A stretch of 64,000 nt of DNA. It comes from Artemisia argyi (Eukaryota; Streptophyta; Magnoliopsida; Asterales; Asteraceae). Below are positions 1-11,043 of the stretch, in pieces. The notes under the pieces are model-generated. The model was given only the letters and a program-made list of their open reading frames with translations. It did not search any database and was not told the origin of the DNA. The stretch's first letter is position 1. Every line of letters begins with the position of its first letter. Position numbers and translations under genes: made by a program. Where the stretch lies: contig CM060708.1 of the NCBI GenBank assembly GCA_030686995.1, forward strand, positions 184,900,126 through 184,964,125, written 5' to 3'.

Positions 1-964
1 AAAACCACTGCATACAGAAATTGGGTCCACATGAAGGTCTCTGATTTAACACGATTTTGAGGGCCCCCTTTTTATTTACAGCCGAAACATCCCATGTTTG
101 AGACCCGAGACGGAAGCTTTTTATTAGGGAAACCCCGGAGTCGAAGCTTGGCATTTTTGCATAATTATAAGCACTTTAATAATATTTGGTCATTAGTCCT
201 TTATTTCAATTACAACAACGGTTTATGAGCCGCCAAGATGTAAGAGCTTTATTATGACCTTGGATTTATATCCGCTGCTTTTTATAGCTTTGGATTCCTC
301 TGCCTTATTATTGGCTTTGGATTATTATTATTGATATTCATAATCATATGCCAAACCCCGAGTCCTACGGCCTTTACTAAGATCACAACATCGGCTGCGA
401 ACCGGCAAGATGCAATAGTCTGTTTCACAGTAACACTGGCAGTACCCCTATGTGTACCAAACCCCCATATGCAGAGATTTTGTTGGGAACGAGAAAAAAC
501 TAAGTATTGCCCAAACCCCATACACTTAATTAATCCTAGATATCTATTTTTATTGGTGTGCAATCTTGTGGGAACAAGGAGGCCACAAGTACCTTTCGTG
601 GGCTCTAAAGAGATCCAACTACTCCACGTTTAGCACGAAACTTCTAAAAAATCTCTATCATTCCTCGATCTCCGCAAATTTAAAATCTCAAGTAATGAGA
701 TCCGCGGATGCTTAGCCGATAATCTTTTGATTATATTGGTTAAGGGAGACGAGCTAGGGCTCAACACGCCCGGTCAAGTCGGAACATTTATTTCTACCCT
801 CGCCGGTAGGAAAGTCAAAACAAGGTGTCAAATCTTATTATTATACCATATATTTCATTTTTTTTACAATAAAAAGGTGACAAAAATTTAAAATTTTGGT
901 GGAAAAACGGAGTTGCGTGAGTTAACAGCTCAGACGAAGGTGCCAGGTCAAATCGAATCGAAGA
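1..964 (-). mobile_element. Athila-A 3' noncoding spacer
   Basis: This stretch lies beyond the integrase end of Athila-A, reading on the minus strand, and has no credible ORF. By comparison with Athila-D and Athila-E, which carry a spacer between an inner purine tract and the terminal one, I infer that the terminal PPT and the 3' LTR of Athila-A lie left of the window. The 5' LTR of this element begins TGATGTGTG on the minus strand and no such start occurs here, so this is not LTR. The ORFs of about 95 codons on both strands here have no family features. Confidence 0.6.
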
Positions 965-1009
965 TTCACCCCCCTCCCAGACTAAAGTGAAACATTGTCC
1001 TCAATGTTT
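965..1009 (-). promoter_or_regulatory. Inner polypurine tract with 8-bp hairpin, Athila-A
   Basis: On the minus strand a perfect inverted repeat (arms AAACATTG and CAATGTTT at 990-1,009, loop AGGA) is followed after a few bases by AGTCT and a G-rich purine run at 968-979. It matches the position and architecture of similar modules in Athila-E (36,064) and Athila-D (61,411). It probably is not the final PPT, because the sequence that follows does not match the LTR start of this element. Confidence 0.6.
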
Positions 1010-1363
1010 TAAGGGTACGGGTAGTCTTACGTAAAATCTAAGGCCGTTTATTAAGTATGCCAAGAGATAAACGTTAGTCGATAAGATTTTGGATATGGTG
1101 AATTTCCAAAAAAGCAGTGAAGAATGAGACTCGAGTGGAGAGAATGACAAAACACGAGCACGAGAGTCCTCAAACTTTGGGGAAATTCCTGAACATTCAC
1201 AAACAACCACGAAAACACGAGTTTGGAAAGGGTTGCCCCCCTCACGTCACGTTACTTAAGAAATAGAAAATAAAGAAAATGAAAATGGATAAGCATGGGG
1301 TGCCTCCCACGAAGCTCTTGTTTTTTATTACCGAGTCACATGAGCTTGACTCAATCCCCGAAT
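1010..1363 (-). other. Noncoding spacer after Athila-A integrase
   Basis: About 350 bases between the integrase stop and the hairpin-purine module. I see no gene, repeat or promoter in it. Two overlapping short ORFs on the minus strand look like chance. Confidence 0.5.
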
Positions 1364-2445
1364 TTAGTTTTCCTTAGGGAAAGTTTGGAGATCCGAGACA
1401 ACCATGGGTGGTATGTCCCCTCCGAAATAATGTTTGAGAGGATGACCATTCACCTTAAAGTTGGGACCATTAGATTGAGCAAGCTCGACGGTTCCATAAG
1501 GAAAAACTTGGGTAATGGTGAATGGTCCAGACCAACGGGTTATAAGCTTGCCCGAGAATATCTTCAATCGAGAATTGAAAAGAAGGACTCGATCATCAAC
1601 GTTGAAAACGCGATCTTTAATCTTAGCATCATGAATCCTCTTTGTATTCTCTTTGTAGATCAAAGAATTCTCATAGGCATGATCACGAAGCTCAGTTAAT
1701 TCATTCAATTGAACTTTACGATGATCACCCGCGGTTTGAAGGTCAAAATTAGCATGTTTCAAGGCCCAGTAGGCCTTGTGGTCAAGTTCAAAGGGCAAAT
1801 GGCAGGCCTTCTCGTAAACCAGCTTGTAAGGAGTGCACCCAATGGGTGTTTTGTAAGCGGTACGAAAAGCCCATAATGCATCATCTAACTTATCAGCCCA
1901 TGAAGCACGATGTTCTCCTACGGTCCTTTCTAAGATACGTTTCAAGCCACGATTGGACACCTCAACTTGACCACTCGTTTGTGGATGATATGCAGTAGAA
2001 AGACGCTGTGTGACACCATATTTGAGCATAACTTTAGAAAATTGTCATTACAGAAATGGGTCCCACGATCACTTATAATAGCACGAGGTGCACCAAATCG
2101 GGCGAAGAGACTTTTAAGAAATTTCCCAACAACTCGGGCGTCATTGGTGGGGAGCGCTTTAGCTTCAACCCACTTTGACAAGTAGTCGACGGCCACGAGT
2201 ATATACTTGTTTCCTCTGGAAGACGGGAATGGTCCCGTGAAATCGATACCCCAGACGTAAAAAATTTCACAGACTTGGATAGCATTTTGAGGCATCTCGT
2301 CTCTCTATGAAAATTTTCCATGACGTTGGCAAGAATCACATGATTTCACCAATTCATGGGCATCCCGATATATCGTCGGCCAATAGAAGCCGGAATCAAA
2401 AACTTTCTTAGCGGTGAAGTTGGCACCATGATGTCTCCCCGTGGG
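1364..2445 (-). pseudogene. Athila-A integrase, broken
   Basis: Integrase domain of a Ty3-gypsy Athila-lineage polyprotein, which would insert the cDNA into the genome. The zinc-binding end survives as CQRHGK near 2,310. The catalytic core shows the first Asp in WGIDFTGPF (about 2,250), the second in IISDRGTHF (about 2,070) and the Glu region in [13 protein letters not shown] (about 1,980). The C-terminal part (to 1,364) keeps a WSGPF motif typical of the family's end. A frameshift near 1,960-2,030 splits core from C-terminus, and at least one stop lies near 2,300. No chromodomain is seen, as expected for Athila. It is the last domain of pol here, followed by spacer and the hairpin-purine module. 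It cannot make a functional enzyme as it stands. Confidence 0.85.
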
Positions 2446-3435
2446 TCAATTGTGGCATTCCATGAGAATTTCAACGGCTTCCTTGCCGTGAACGCACCGC
2501 CGGATCACTTGATCCACACAAATTTTAAACAAGTAGGGGTCGTCCCAGAAATAATGCTTAACATCTTTGAAGAATTTCTTCTTTTGTTGGAACGACATCC
2601 CTTTTCGTATGAAATTCCCTACATGGTAATTTGCAAAGTCGGCGAACCATGGGGTACTAGGATCACTGTGTGATAAACTCCCAAGTGTATCGAGAGGAAA
2701 TGTTTTGGTAATTTCCTTTTTCTCGAAATCACTTTGATGGGGATTCTCTAAACACGAAAGGTGATCGACAGCAAGGTTCTCAGCTCCCTTTTTGTCTCGA
2801 ATTTCAACATCAAATTCTTGAAGGAGTAGAACCCACCGCATCAATCTGGGCTTAGCATCTTGCTTTGCCATTAAATACTTAAGAGTCGAATGATCCGTAT
2901 ACACTATGCTTTTCTTTAAAAGCAAATAAGGTCGGAACTTTTCAAAAGCGTAAATGACAGCTAACATTTGTTTTTTAGTAGTCGTATAATGGTATTGAGC
3001 ATCGGTCATTGTTTTACTAGCATAGTGTATCGGCTGAAAATATTTTGACTTGCGTTGCCCCAGAACTGCACCAATAGCATAATCACTCGCATCGCACATT
3101 AGCTCGAAAGGCAAGTCCTAATCGGGGGCAACTAAGATAAGAGCCTCCGTTAACTTCTTCTTTAGGATATTAAATGCTTCAATGCATTCATTTGAAAAGA
3201 TAAACGGAGCATCCTTTTCAAGTAAATGGGTCAGGGGCAGGGCTATTTTAGAAAAATCTTGGATAAAACGTCGGTAAAAGCCGGCATGACCAAGAAAACT
3301 TATAATTCCTTTTACGATGGTGAGATGAGGTAACTTAGCAATCACGTCGACTTTAGCTCTATCGACCTCAATCCCAGATTTTGAAATCTTATGGCCGAGG
3401 ACAATGCCTTCTTTAACCAGGAGATGGCACTTCTC
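2446..3435 (-). pseudogene. Athila-A RNase H and RT connection, broken
   Basis: RNase H of the Athila pol, which degrades the RNA strand during reverse transcription. The catalytic Asp is in [17 protein letters not shown], followed by a Glu-region helix, the second Asp in [13 protein letters not shown], and the family-typical [14 protein letters not shown] and [10 protein letters not shown]. Upstream, 3,118-3,345 encodes the RT thumb/connection (FLGHAGFYRRFI). A TAG at 3,118-3,120 separates the two parts in the same frame, where the lineage normally has Trp. Between 3,346 and 3,435 the reading frame continues to another TAG at 3,436. Downstream it runs into the integrase zinc-binding end. Confidence 0.85.
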
Positions 3436-4953
3436 CTAATTTAGAACCAAGTTGGTGTCTTCACATCGTTTCAGCATTCTTTCTAAATGGGAGAGGCAAG
3501 AAGTGAAAGAATCTCCATAAACCGAGAAATCATCCATGAAAACTTCCATGGTTTTCTCAGTCATATCCAAGAATATAGACATCATGCACATTTGGAATGT
3601 GCCTGGAGCATTGCATAAGCCGAAAGGCATGCATCGATAAGCAAACGTTCTGTAAGGGCAAGTGAAAGTGGTATTTTCTTGGTCTGGAGGGTCAATCGGA
3701 ATTTGAAAGTAACCAGAAAAGCCATCGAGAAAACAATAGAACTCATTTCCCGCTAAACGTTCGAGCATTTGATCCATAAATGGAAGTGGGAAATGGTCCT
3801 TACGAGTTGCATCATTCAATTTTCGATAATCAATACACACTCTCCATCCGGTAACAAGACGTGTCAGAATCAATTCATTATCTTCATTAGTCACTACGGT
3901 CATTCCACCATTCTTCAGAACACAGTGGACCGGGCAAACCCATGAGCTATCCGAGATTGGATAAATCATTCTGGCATCGAGGAGTTTGATAACTTCCTTT
4001 TTGATAACCTCATGAATTTTTGGGTTAACCCGTCGTTGTTGTTGGACGGAAGGCTTGTATTTGTCTTCAAGCAAAATCTTATGGGTACAAAAACGAGGGC
4101 CGATACCCTTGATATCGGAAATTTGCCAAGCTATGGCACTTTCATGCTTCTTGAGCACATCTAAGAGACGGTTCTTCTCCTCATCTTTAAGTTCTTTTGA
4201 AATTATGATGGGAAGTTTATCGGTTCCTTCTAAAAAAGCGTATTCCAGATGAGGAGGTAAATCCTTGAGCTCGGGCTCCGGAGGGTTCTCAGTAGACGTC
4301 TTAACTTCTTTAACATCGGCCATTTTAAGGTCCATCGGAGGAAGAGACGAATTTGGGTCTTCATTCAACAATTTTTCAATCAAAAGAACATCTCCCTCTG
4401 GGTCGGAAACGGAATGATCAATTTCCGGTGAAATCGAATCATTAGAAAGAAAGGCCTCGATCTCTTCCAAGTTGAAATCACTTCCCTCAAAAGGAGTAAG
4501 GGAAGGAAAAGGATCGGAAATGATTGGTTCAGAAGAAGGAGTGGGATTGCCACTCGAAGCATTTTTAGTAAAACCAAGTAACTCTTGAGAATACTCCTCC
4601 GTAACTTCATCGATAACATCAACTCGGTTCACGAAAAATTTGTCATAATCGGAGGAGTATCTCGCGGTTTGATCCAAATTAAACGTTACGGCTTTGGTAC
4701 CAACGCGTAGGGTACATTCTTCATCGAAAACATCAATTAATGCACGGCCAGTCCTTAGGAAACCTCTCCTAAGAATGAGAGGTACACGTGGATCAGCATC
4801 AAAATCAACAATGACAAAATCGGCAGGAAATGAAATTTTCCCACATTGACGAAGACATCCTCGGCTATTCCCATCGGGCGGGAAGTAGTTCGGTCGGAAA
4901 GCTCGAGGGTCATGCAAGTCAGAGTCAAATCGGGTAAAGAAAACTTTTTCCAA
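3436..4953 (-). pseudogene. Athila-A protease C-terminus and reverse transcriptase
   Basis: A 505-codon open stretch. Residues 1-100 are the end of the aspartic protease (PLILRRGFLRTGRALID). Residues 130-230 are an acidic linker rich in Ser, Glu and Asp. The RT fills the rest: CIDYRKLNDATRKDHFPLPF, FLDGFSGYFQI, RCMPFGLCNAPGTFQ and the catalytic box FMDD (usual form YMDD or FMDD in this lineage). It overlaps the preceding protease ORF in another frame, so a frameshift joins them near 4,800-4,950. The ORF ends at a TAG at a position that is Trp in the family. RT copies the element RNA into DNA using the tRNA primer at the PBS. Confidence 0.88.
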
Positions 4954-5714
4954 ATTGATAACGGCATTAGGTTAATTCTAGCACAAAGATCGGCCAAGGC
5001 GAAGCATTGAACCATACCCAAAAAATTGCACGGAATGAGAAATCGACCGGGGTCTTCAAGCTTTTCGGGAAGCTTTTTGAGGATAACCGCCGAGCAATTT
5101 TCATTCATCTGGGTTTTTGACATTTCAAATAATTTTTCCTTGTTACTCAAAAGACCTTTTAACATTGAAGCAAATTTAGGCATCAAAAGTATAGCATCCG
5201 CGAGACTTATATAAAAATGCAATTCTTGAAAAATCTGATAAAACTTTTCCATCTGGTTTTTATCTCTCTCATGGTGCTTTTGTTCATTTAAGCGTGACGG
5301 ATAAGGCAATTTTGTTTTGACGGGAATTTCTTTCTCAGCTTTGTGAACGACTTTATCTTTTCCTTTAGACGTTGGGACCACCGGAGGTTGGATGTTTTCG
5401 GTCCTTCCATAATCAATAGGAATTTTCGTATCCGTTGTCACCTCGGTTGCACGGGCGACTACCTTTGGAGAAGAAGCAGAGGTAGCCGGAGCCATTGGTC
5501 CATCGTACGAAACACCACTCCTAGTCGTGATCGCTTTTGCATCGCCCCTTGGGTTAGCGATCGTGTTGCCTGGAAGAGTACCCGAGCCCGAGGGTCGATC
5601 ATTTAAAGACTTTTTCAATTCAACCATTTGATTAATTAACATTTTATTCATTTCCTCTTGACTTTTCATAAACTGCTTAAGTAATTCATCCGAGGACGAC
5701 TGATTTTGATTCAC
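4755..5714 (-). pseudogene. Athila-A gag end and aspartic protease N-terminus
   Basis: A 319-codon stretch. The first 60 residues are a predicted amphipathic segment (EEMNKMLINQMVELKKSL) ending gag. Next come AITTRSGVSYDGP, typical of the gag-protease junction in Athila, and a Lys-rich linker. The protease region has LMPLSIWKK and MTLELSDRTT. The active-site triplet, normally Asp-Leu/Ser-Gly, reads DLCARINLMP here: the Asp is kept but the Gly is replaced by Cys, which should abolish activity. The frame is lost after PMGIAEDVFVNVGKFHF, and the protease continues in the next ORF. Confidence 0.8.
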
Positions 5715-5732
5715 AACTGGATTTTGAAAATT

Positions 5733-5978
5733 TTATCCACGGTTATTGTTGTTAAAACCTTGATTTTGAAAATTTTGATTTCCATGATTGTAATTCCCAT
5801 GATTAGCATTTTGAAAATTCTCATAATTTCCTTGAAAATTCCCTTGATTCGGGCCTTGATTATAATTCCCCCGATTTTGATAAAAACCTTGATTTTGATT
5901 TTGAAAACCATTGTTCATCCGGTTTTGATTTTGATTTTGGTTAAATTGATTGTTTCGATTTTGCATGTTATGATTCAC
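5733..5978 (-). pseudogene. Athila-A gag Asn/Gln-rich linker
   Basis: A short low-complexity coding stretch of repeated NQNQN, GNYNQG and FQNQG units, in frame with the following gag end. A TAA at 5,733 separates them. It lies between the zinc knuckle and the protease. Such Asn/Gln/Gly-rich linkers are usual in Athila gag and may bind RNA or drive assembly, which is inference. Confidence 0.7.
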
Positions 5979-6084
5979 TTAATTGACTTGATTGACTTGA
6001 TTCGGTTGATTGAAACCGGGTGGTCCAATGTAATTGTTAGAACGGTAGCTAAGAAGATTTCGGTCTCCCGGTGGTTGGTATCCG

Positions 6085-6681
6085 TTACCGCCAATATTGT
6101 AGGTTAGCATACACATTCTCGTGAGTGAAGCCACCGGAGGCTAGGCACTCAAAATACAAATGAGGACCACCACAAGTCTCACAAACATGGTTGACCATAT
6201 TGACTTGATGGTGTTTGACTTGATTTTGATTCTGAGTCGTTTGATGCATTCGTAAAACAGCCGTAGGCAAATCATCGAGTTTCTTAGTAATGGCAGCTAT
6301 TTCAGAATTAGACATAGAAGAATTGTGAGCAACGGTTGCTCTTGTTGACTCATTCCTCTCGGCTGAGGAATCCAAGTAATTGTAATGAGCAGTCATATTC
6401 TCAATAAGTTCGTAACAATCTTCAGGAGGTCGTTTCATAAAAGTTCCACCAGCAGTTGCATTGATCGTGTCCCGATGTCGCAAAGTCAAACCATTATAAA
6501 ACGTATCAATTATCGTAACAAGAAGCATGTTATGGTTTGGACACCGATCAATAGCAAGCTTATAGCGTTCCCAAGCTTCGAATAAAGATTTGTCGGGAAG
6601 CTGACGAAAATTGCTAATATCGTTTCGGAGTTTCGTCACCATCGATGGTGGAAAATATTTCGCCAAGAACTTCGATACCAT
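6085..6681 (-). pseudogene. Athila-A gag capsid half with zinc knuckle
   Basis: Gag, the structural shell protein. The stretch begins in the retrotransposon gag (capsid) domain (FLAKYFPPSMVTKLRND, then SLFEAWERYKLAIDRCPNH and FYNGLTLRHRDTINATAGG). After a variable hinge it carries the zinc-knuckle motif CETCGGPHLYFEC. That is the Athila variant in which the spacing and His position differ from the retroviral CCHC. The frame is lost about 20 residues later (near 6,095), where the Asn/Gln-rich linker continues in another frame. Confidence 0.85.
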
Positions 6682-6705
6682 TTCTTCGAAGGTATGAATC
6701 TATTT

Positions 6706-7171
6706 CTAGGGAAGACGATCAAACCAAGCGGTGGCATGATGCGTCAAAGAATAGGGGAAGAGAGAAAGACGAAGGGCGTCATCAGAGACCCCATGTTGTT
6801 TAATACTTTGGGTGACGGTTAAAAATTTGTCAAGATGCTTGTTGGCATCATCACCCGGTAAACCGTGAAATTGGCATGAATTTTGGACTTGTTGAATCAT
6901 ATGATGCTTGAGTCCAAAATCCGTAGCCTCAATATTAAGAGGGGCAATCGGACCGCCTCTTTCGTGCATTGTCGGTTGGCAAATCCTCCATCATTCGGAG
7001 ATCGGGAGCTGGCACATTTTGGATATCACCCACCGGAGGGTGTTGATTGTTGTGGTTATTTTGTTCCATTTCCTCAACGTTTGGGAAACGAACTCGGTGT
7101 GTGTGACGAATCAAACTTTCTGGGTTCGAAAGTGGAGAAATAAGACGTTTAGAAGATGAACGGGTGTTCAT
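6706..7171 (-). pseudogene. Athila-A gag N-terminus, broken
   Basis: N-terminal gag in two frames: 6,935-7,171 (starts MNTRSSSKR) and 6,706-6,969 (IEATDFGLKHHMIQQVQNS, then FHGLPGDDANKHLDKFL and TAWFDRLP). The two overlap, so a frameshift near 6,950 joins them. Two in-frame TAG codons near 6,700-6,712 separate the second part from the rest of gag in the same frame. The start at 7,171 is chosen because no in-frame Met lies closer to the PBS, about 480 bases upstream. Confidence 0.75.
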
Positions 7172-7667
7172 ACACCAAAAAAATCACAAATTTGAAAAAT
7201 AAAATGAAAATCAAAATAGAAAAAGAAAATCTTTTTGTATTTTTTATATAATTAAAAACAAAATTCAAAACTTAAAACTTTTATTTTCTTTTTTCAAACG
7301 TTACGTTAATCGTAACCGTTTCCTTCAAAACCACCGTGACGGAACGAGAGAGAAGAGTGTTTCTCTCTTCAGCTTGCAATTTAATGTCAAAGCTTTCCGT
7401 ATTTTTCGCTTATTCGGTTGTATTATTTAAAGTAATCCGATTAACAATTAATTTCAAGCGTTCTTATATTGGGAAGCTTATTTTGTTTACAACGCCCCCT
7501 TCCACGGGAGAGTCGAGGCTGTAACTTTCTTTTTGGTATTTTCGAAAACACTTTAGGAAAAGTGTTTTTGATTTTTGATTTTCTTTTTGTTTTTATAGAA
7601 AATATATACGAGGAAGGTTTTCAAAACACAATTTCGAAAACGAAAACCAAAAATTCACTTCAACCTT
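7172..7667 (-). other. Athila-A 5' leader
   Basis: About 500 bases between primer binding site and gag start on the minus strand. This is the usual place for packaging and dimerisation signals. It is AT-rich and I recognise no specific motif. Confidence 0.6.
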
Positions 7668-7687
7668 CCCCGGCAGCGGCGCCAAAA
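7668..7687 (-). promoter_or_regulatory. Athila-A primer binding site
   Basis: On the minus strand TTTTGGCGCCGCTGCCGGGG follows the LTR end by three bases. TGGCGCCGTTGCCGGGG-type sites, matching a tRNA-Asp 3' end, are characteristic of Athila elements. It fixes the orientation (minus) and the inner LTR border. Confidence 0.9.
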
Positions 7688-7690
7688 TTT

Positions 7691-8601
7691 TGATTAACTT
7701 AAAATCAAATTATATAGTATAGTATTACTCATGAAATCCGTAAGAAATACAGATAACCCGAGGTCGTAGTCCGTGTGAAAGGTGAATGGAATTTCAAATT
7801 CTCGGTTTGTAAAACGTGTCGTGAAAGTGGGAAAAAGTGATATGAATGAGATTTCACTAATGAATATAAAAATGAAAAAAAATTAATCACTTAAGCATGT
7901 AATCCAAGTAAACAAACTTAAAACACAACTTAGAATTAAAAACGTAAGCTTAAACGCGAAATAAACGTAAACGCGCGAAACAAAAAGTGAATTTTAAGCT
8001 ATACTAATCCTACGGGCTTGAAAATAATTTTCCTATGTTAAAATGATAAAAGAAAATTTTTAGAAAAAGAAAAATATTTTTTTGACTTTTTATTTAATTT
8101 TTATGAATTAAAAACTAATTTAATTAATTAAAAATTAAAAGAAAATGGAAATTAAGAGAGAAAAATACAAAATAAATTTTGAAAATTCTAAAATAACTAA
8201 AAACTATTTTTAAAACTGAAAATCTATTTTGTTTTTTGGATTTTTGTGATATTTTTATGAATTAAAAACTATTTAAACTAATTAAAAATTCAAATTAAAT
8301 TGAAAATAAATGGGAAAAATACAAAATTACTTTCTAAAAATCTGAAATAAATAAAAACTAATTTCTAAAATATTTTTGGAATTTTTAGGCTTTTTCTGAT
8401 TTTTTTGGGATTTTTGGTAATTAAAAAGTATTTAAAATGGATTAAAAACTAAGATTAAATAAGCAAAATAGCAAATGAAATCAGAAAAATATGAAAAATT
8501 CAGGAAAAATCCAAAATATTATTTGGAAACTAGGAAAAATAAAAAAAATTGAAATATAAGCTATGGAACTGCTTAATGGCTTAAACAGCTTAATAGAAGT
8601 G
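7691..8601 (-). mobile_element. Athila-A 5' LTR, inner part
   Basis: The inner 911 bases of the 5' LTR, ending (minus strand) in TTAATCA beside the PBS. The stretch 8,000-8,570 is extremely AT-rich, and a matching AT-rich block occurs at 39,360-40,080 in the Athila-E LTR. The outer part resumes at 43,941 after the Sire-B insertion. Adding both pieces gives about 3,750 bases, nearly the same as the 3,744-base LTR of Athila-E, which supports the assignment. No genes here. Confidence 0.8.
8597..8601. repeat. Target site duplication AAGTG, left copy
   Basis: AAGTG directly precedes the Sire-B LTR start (TGTTAGG at 8,602). The same five bases follow the other LTR at 43,936-43,940. This identifies one 35.3-kb insertion unit. 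Confidence 0.9.
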
Positions 8602-8746
8602 TGTTAGGTACCCATATTGATTTCACACAAACAAGAATGAGATAGATATTAGGATTTGGGTGATTAAATGAATGAGAGAGTTGTAAATGCAAGAGTTTCC
8701 TTAATATTCCAAATAACTAACCAAGTTTACAAGAGACCTAAGCATT

Positions 8747-8755
8747 CTATTTATA
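8747..8755 (-). promoter_or_regulatory. TATA box of Sire-B LTR (retained in both LTRs)
   Basis: TATAAATAG on the minus strand, a near-perfect plant TATA box. It is kept as TATAAATAA in the 5' LTR near 43,735-43,743. A second candidate, CTATAAAAAG at 9,335-9,344, exists only in the 3' LTR. Confidence 0.55.
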
Positions 8756-9586
8756 GGGAAGGAGCTAGGGCAACACTCCCTCTCCTTCCATTCATCATTT
8801 CGTGGGCTTTGGAGGCCCATGGGTTACATTACTTAAGCCTAGTAAACTTAATACAAATTGTGTTGAAAAGCTTATTCTAAATATCCTTTGAGTATTTAAT
8901 AAGCTTTTGTGATCGTTTATGAGCTCAAGGCTGTTAAGCCTTTGATATAGGATTTTTGCTATGAAAAGCATGATGATAATATTGACGGAATATTCTATGA
9001 AAGAAACAATATTATCACAACAAGGTTTTTCTAACTTCTCCGTTTGTTATTCCAACTAGCCCCAATGCTATGTGATCAAGTATAGCACGGTTTACATCTA
9101 ACAGGGATCAAAGATCCTTGAGGCTAAACAAACCTAACAACAAAAGACCCCATGTCTAATGTTCATCAGACCCCTCGTCTGATGTTCCCACACACACTCT
9201 TTTAGATGCTTTACATTTTAACACACTTGGTGTTATTGTAATTTCTAAGTACGAAGCACCTTGGAGGTGACGTTCACTTTGTTTCACTGTGAATCATGCA
9301 CTCACCACCACATCTATCTAAAGGGGTGTGATCTCCTTTTTATAGAATAAAGGAGTTCATTACAAATTTGATAAGCTTAGTCATCTACTATCTAGCTTAT
9401 GACTAGGATGTCAAGTCATCTAAGATATAACACGTATCTATGTTTACAACTCACTTGGAGTGTTCAATTTGATGACTTATGAAAGATATTATGTAAAAGA
9501 TATACTTGGCTTTTATGCACATAAATATCTTCTTTCATCCTTTTCCATTTGGTAGTATGACTCATTGTTTGACAGCAGTGTCATTC

Positions 9587-9735
9587 AGCAGAATCTTTGC
9601 TCTTCAGCAGAATCCATCAGTGGAACTATTTTGCTCTTCAGCAGAATTTATCAGCAGAATCTTTGCTCTTCAGCAGAATCCATCAGTGGAACTATTTTGC
9701 TCTTCAGCAGAATCTTTGCTTTTCAGCAGAATTTC
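9587..9735. repeat. 66-bp tandem duplication with TTCAGCAGAAT subrepeats
   Basis: A 66-base unit occurs twice (starting 9,591 and 9,657) plus a partial copy. Each contains several TTCAGCAGAAT elements. It lies in the U3 part of the Sire-B 3' LTR, upstream of the TATA box on the minus strand, where tandem repeats often act as enhancers in copia LTRs (inference). Three overlapping plus-strand ORFs here are products of the repeat. Confidence 0.85.
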
Positions 9736-9929
9736 ACTTATCGTATTTTGCTTATCATTTCAGTATTTCTTCATGTTTCATTCTTCTTGTTTATGATCAT
9801 CAAATCTATTAAATCTATGAAATATTTAATTCCTAACAAATTGTAAATGAAAGTAAATAATAACTAAGCAACCTAATATTATTACAAATGACCGAGACTT
9901 GATAAAATAGTAAAACTTCGTTCCTAACA

Positions 9930-9939
9930 ATCTCCCCCT
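9930..9939 (-). promoter_or_regulatory. Sire-B terminal polypurine tract
   Basis: AGGGGGAGAT on the minus strand directly abuts the start of the 3' LTR (TGTTAGG). This is the expected primer site for plus-strand DNA synthesis and confirms orientation. Confidence 0.85.
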
Positions 9940-10474
9940 AAGGGTCGGTCATCATGGTTGCTTGACGTCTTTGTCATTTCTTCATCTTTGACTTTCATAG
10001 CTTTAGACGTCTTTCAAAAATCATGAGATAAGAATCATTCATCGTTCTTTGTGTTTTGTTCATTTGTGGTGTTAGTGATCAAATTATGAAGTTGTCTGCC
10101 TTTCGTCACTTCCGTGTCTGTGGTGGTAGTCCGCCATTCCAACATGCTCATACATCTTTGAATTCTGACTTATACATGCACGTAGTTCCCTTTCTTTACT
10201 TTTGATCTTTAGTCTTTATACTTTGTAGATTCTTTATTTTGGCGTAGAATCTTTCTTTGAACTTTGTGTTGCTTTTATCTTTGAGGGAGCTTTTGATGAC
10301 TTCAAGATGCATGTATGAGCATGTGGAATCCGTCCCCATGGAGAAGATGTGTCCCTGCAAGTAAACAGTTAGTAATAAAACATCTGGTACTTACAGATAA
10401 GGAATTAGAGATCGTCAACAGCATAGTGTGAAGACTCCTTCCAACCCTTATCAAGGCCGTTCCCATGTAAGATA

Positions 10475-11043
10475 CTCCCGAAGGAGCTTACAAGACCTAC
10501 TAAGTAGCTCAATGATTGGGTGAGTCGCTGGGGATCACTCCACGACTGTAGATCGCTAAGAAACCACCGCAAACACTAAGCGTAACCTACAAGGAGTTAC
10601 CGAAGTGATCTGCTGTCAGGGCTGTTTGATGTTGACCCTGGCAGGATTTCCGTTCAATCATTAAGAAATACTTATGTAAATTCTCTCATAAACGTTCTCG
10701 GCAGATTGCTAAGATCTGCGAAGGACTCGATAATTTACAGCTGGTGTCTATTGATGTAAAACACCAGTTGTAGAAATACTAAGTGTTCCTAAGAGATCTT
10801 TGATGTATCTCATGGCTCTAGACTCGAAAAGTGCACACTTAGGTTTCCTATGCGGAGACTAGGGAGGGGTCTCCTGCTTCAATATCAACCATCTCTAAGA
10901 GATAGGTCGATAGATTACACCGGTTCTCCGTGAGAATGAAACAAGCTCTTTTAAGAGAACTTGAGTGGTTAAGAAGGTTTAGTGCATTGCGTCACTGGGT
11001 CCATGACGACTTTATCTTCAATACCGGTGTTGCCTTAGCAACA
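10475..11043. other. Cluster of about twelve short stem-loops
   Basis: Consecutive inverted repeats seen by eye: 10,475-10,486 (CTCC/GGAG), 10,497-10,507 (CTAC/GTAG), 10,613-10,644 (9 bp with one wobble), 10,701-10,719 (GCAGAT/ATCTGC), 10,737-10,771 (11-12 bp with one wobble), 10,779-10,842 (CTAAGTGT/ACACTTAG) enclosing 10,793-10,811 (GAGAT/ATCTC), 10,854-10,874 (GGAGAC/GTCTCC), 10,891-10,903, 10,924-10,936 (TTCTC/GAGAA), 10,946-10,957, 10,990-11,008 (CGTCA/TGACG) and 11,028-11,043 (TGTTGC/GCAACA). I recognise no known RNA family. Function is unknown. Confidence 0.6.

Larger units (their letters stand above)
8602..9929 (-). mobile_element. Sire-B 3' LTR, full length
   Basis: A 1,328-base LTR with ends TGTTAGG and CTAACA. 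It matches the 5' LTR at 43,592-43,935 at both ends but has 983 extra bases in the middle, bounded by the 9-bp direct repeat ACAAATTGT (8,853 and 9,836). The extra part holds a 66-bp tandem duplication and one TATA-like box. About 12 differences in 344 shared bases (hand count). Confidence 0.88.

Noticed and set aside
965..979. True 3' PPT and LTR border of Athila-A
   Set aside because: The sequence after the purine tract does not match the 5' LTR start of this element (TGATGTGTG), and homologous inner tracts exist in two other elements.
9506..9846. Three overlapping plus-strand ORFs with repeated FALQQNPS-like units
   Set aside because: They arise from the 66-bp tandem repeat in the LTR being open in all frames, lie antisense to the element, and have no domain.
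10475..11043. CRISPR-like or tRNA/rRNA cluster
   Set aside because: Stem-loops differ in sequence and spacing, so they are not direct repeats with spacers. No cloverleaf or rRNA signature was seen, and this is plant DNA.
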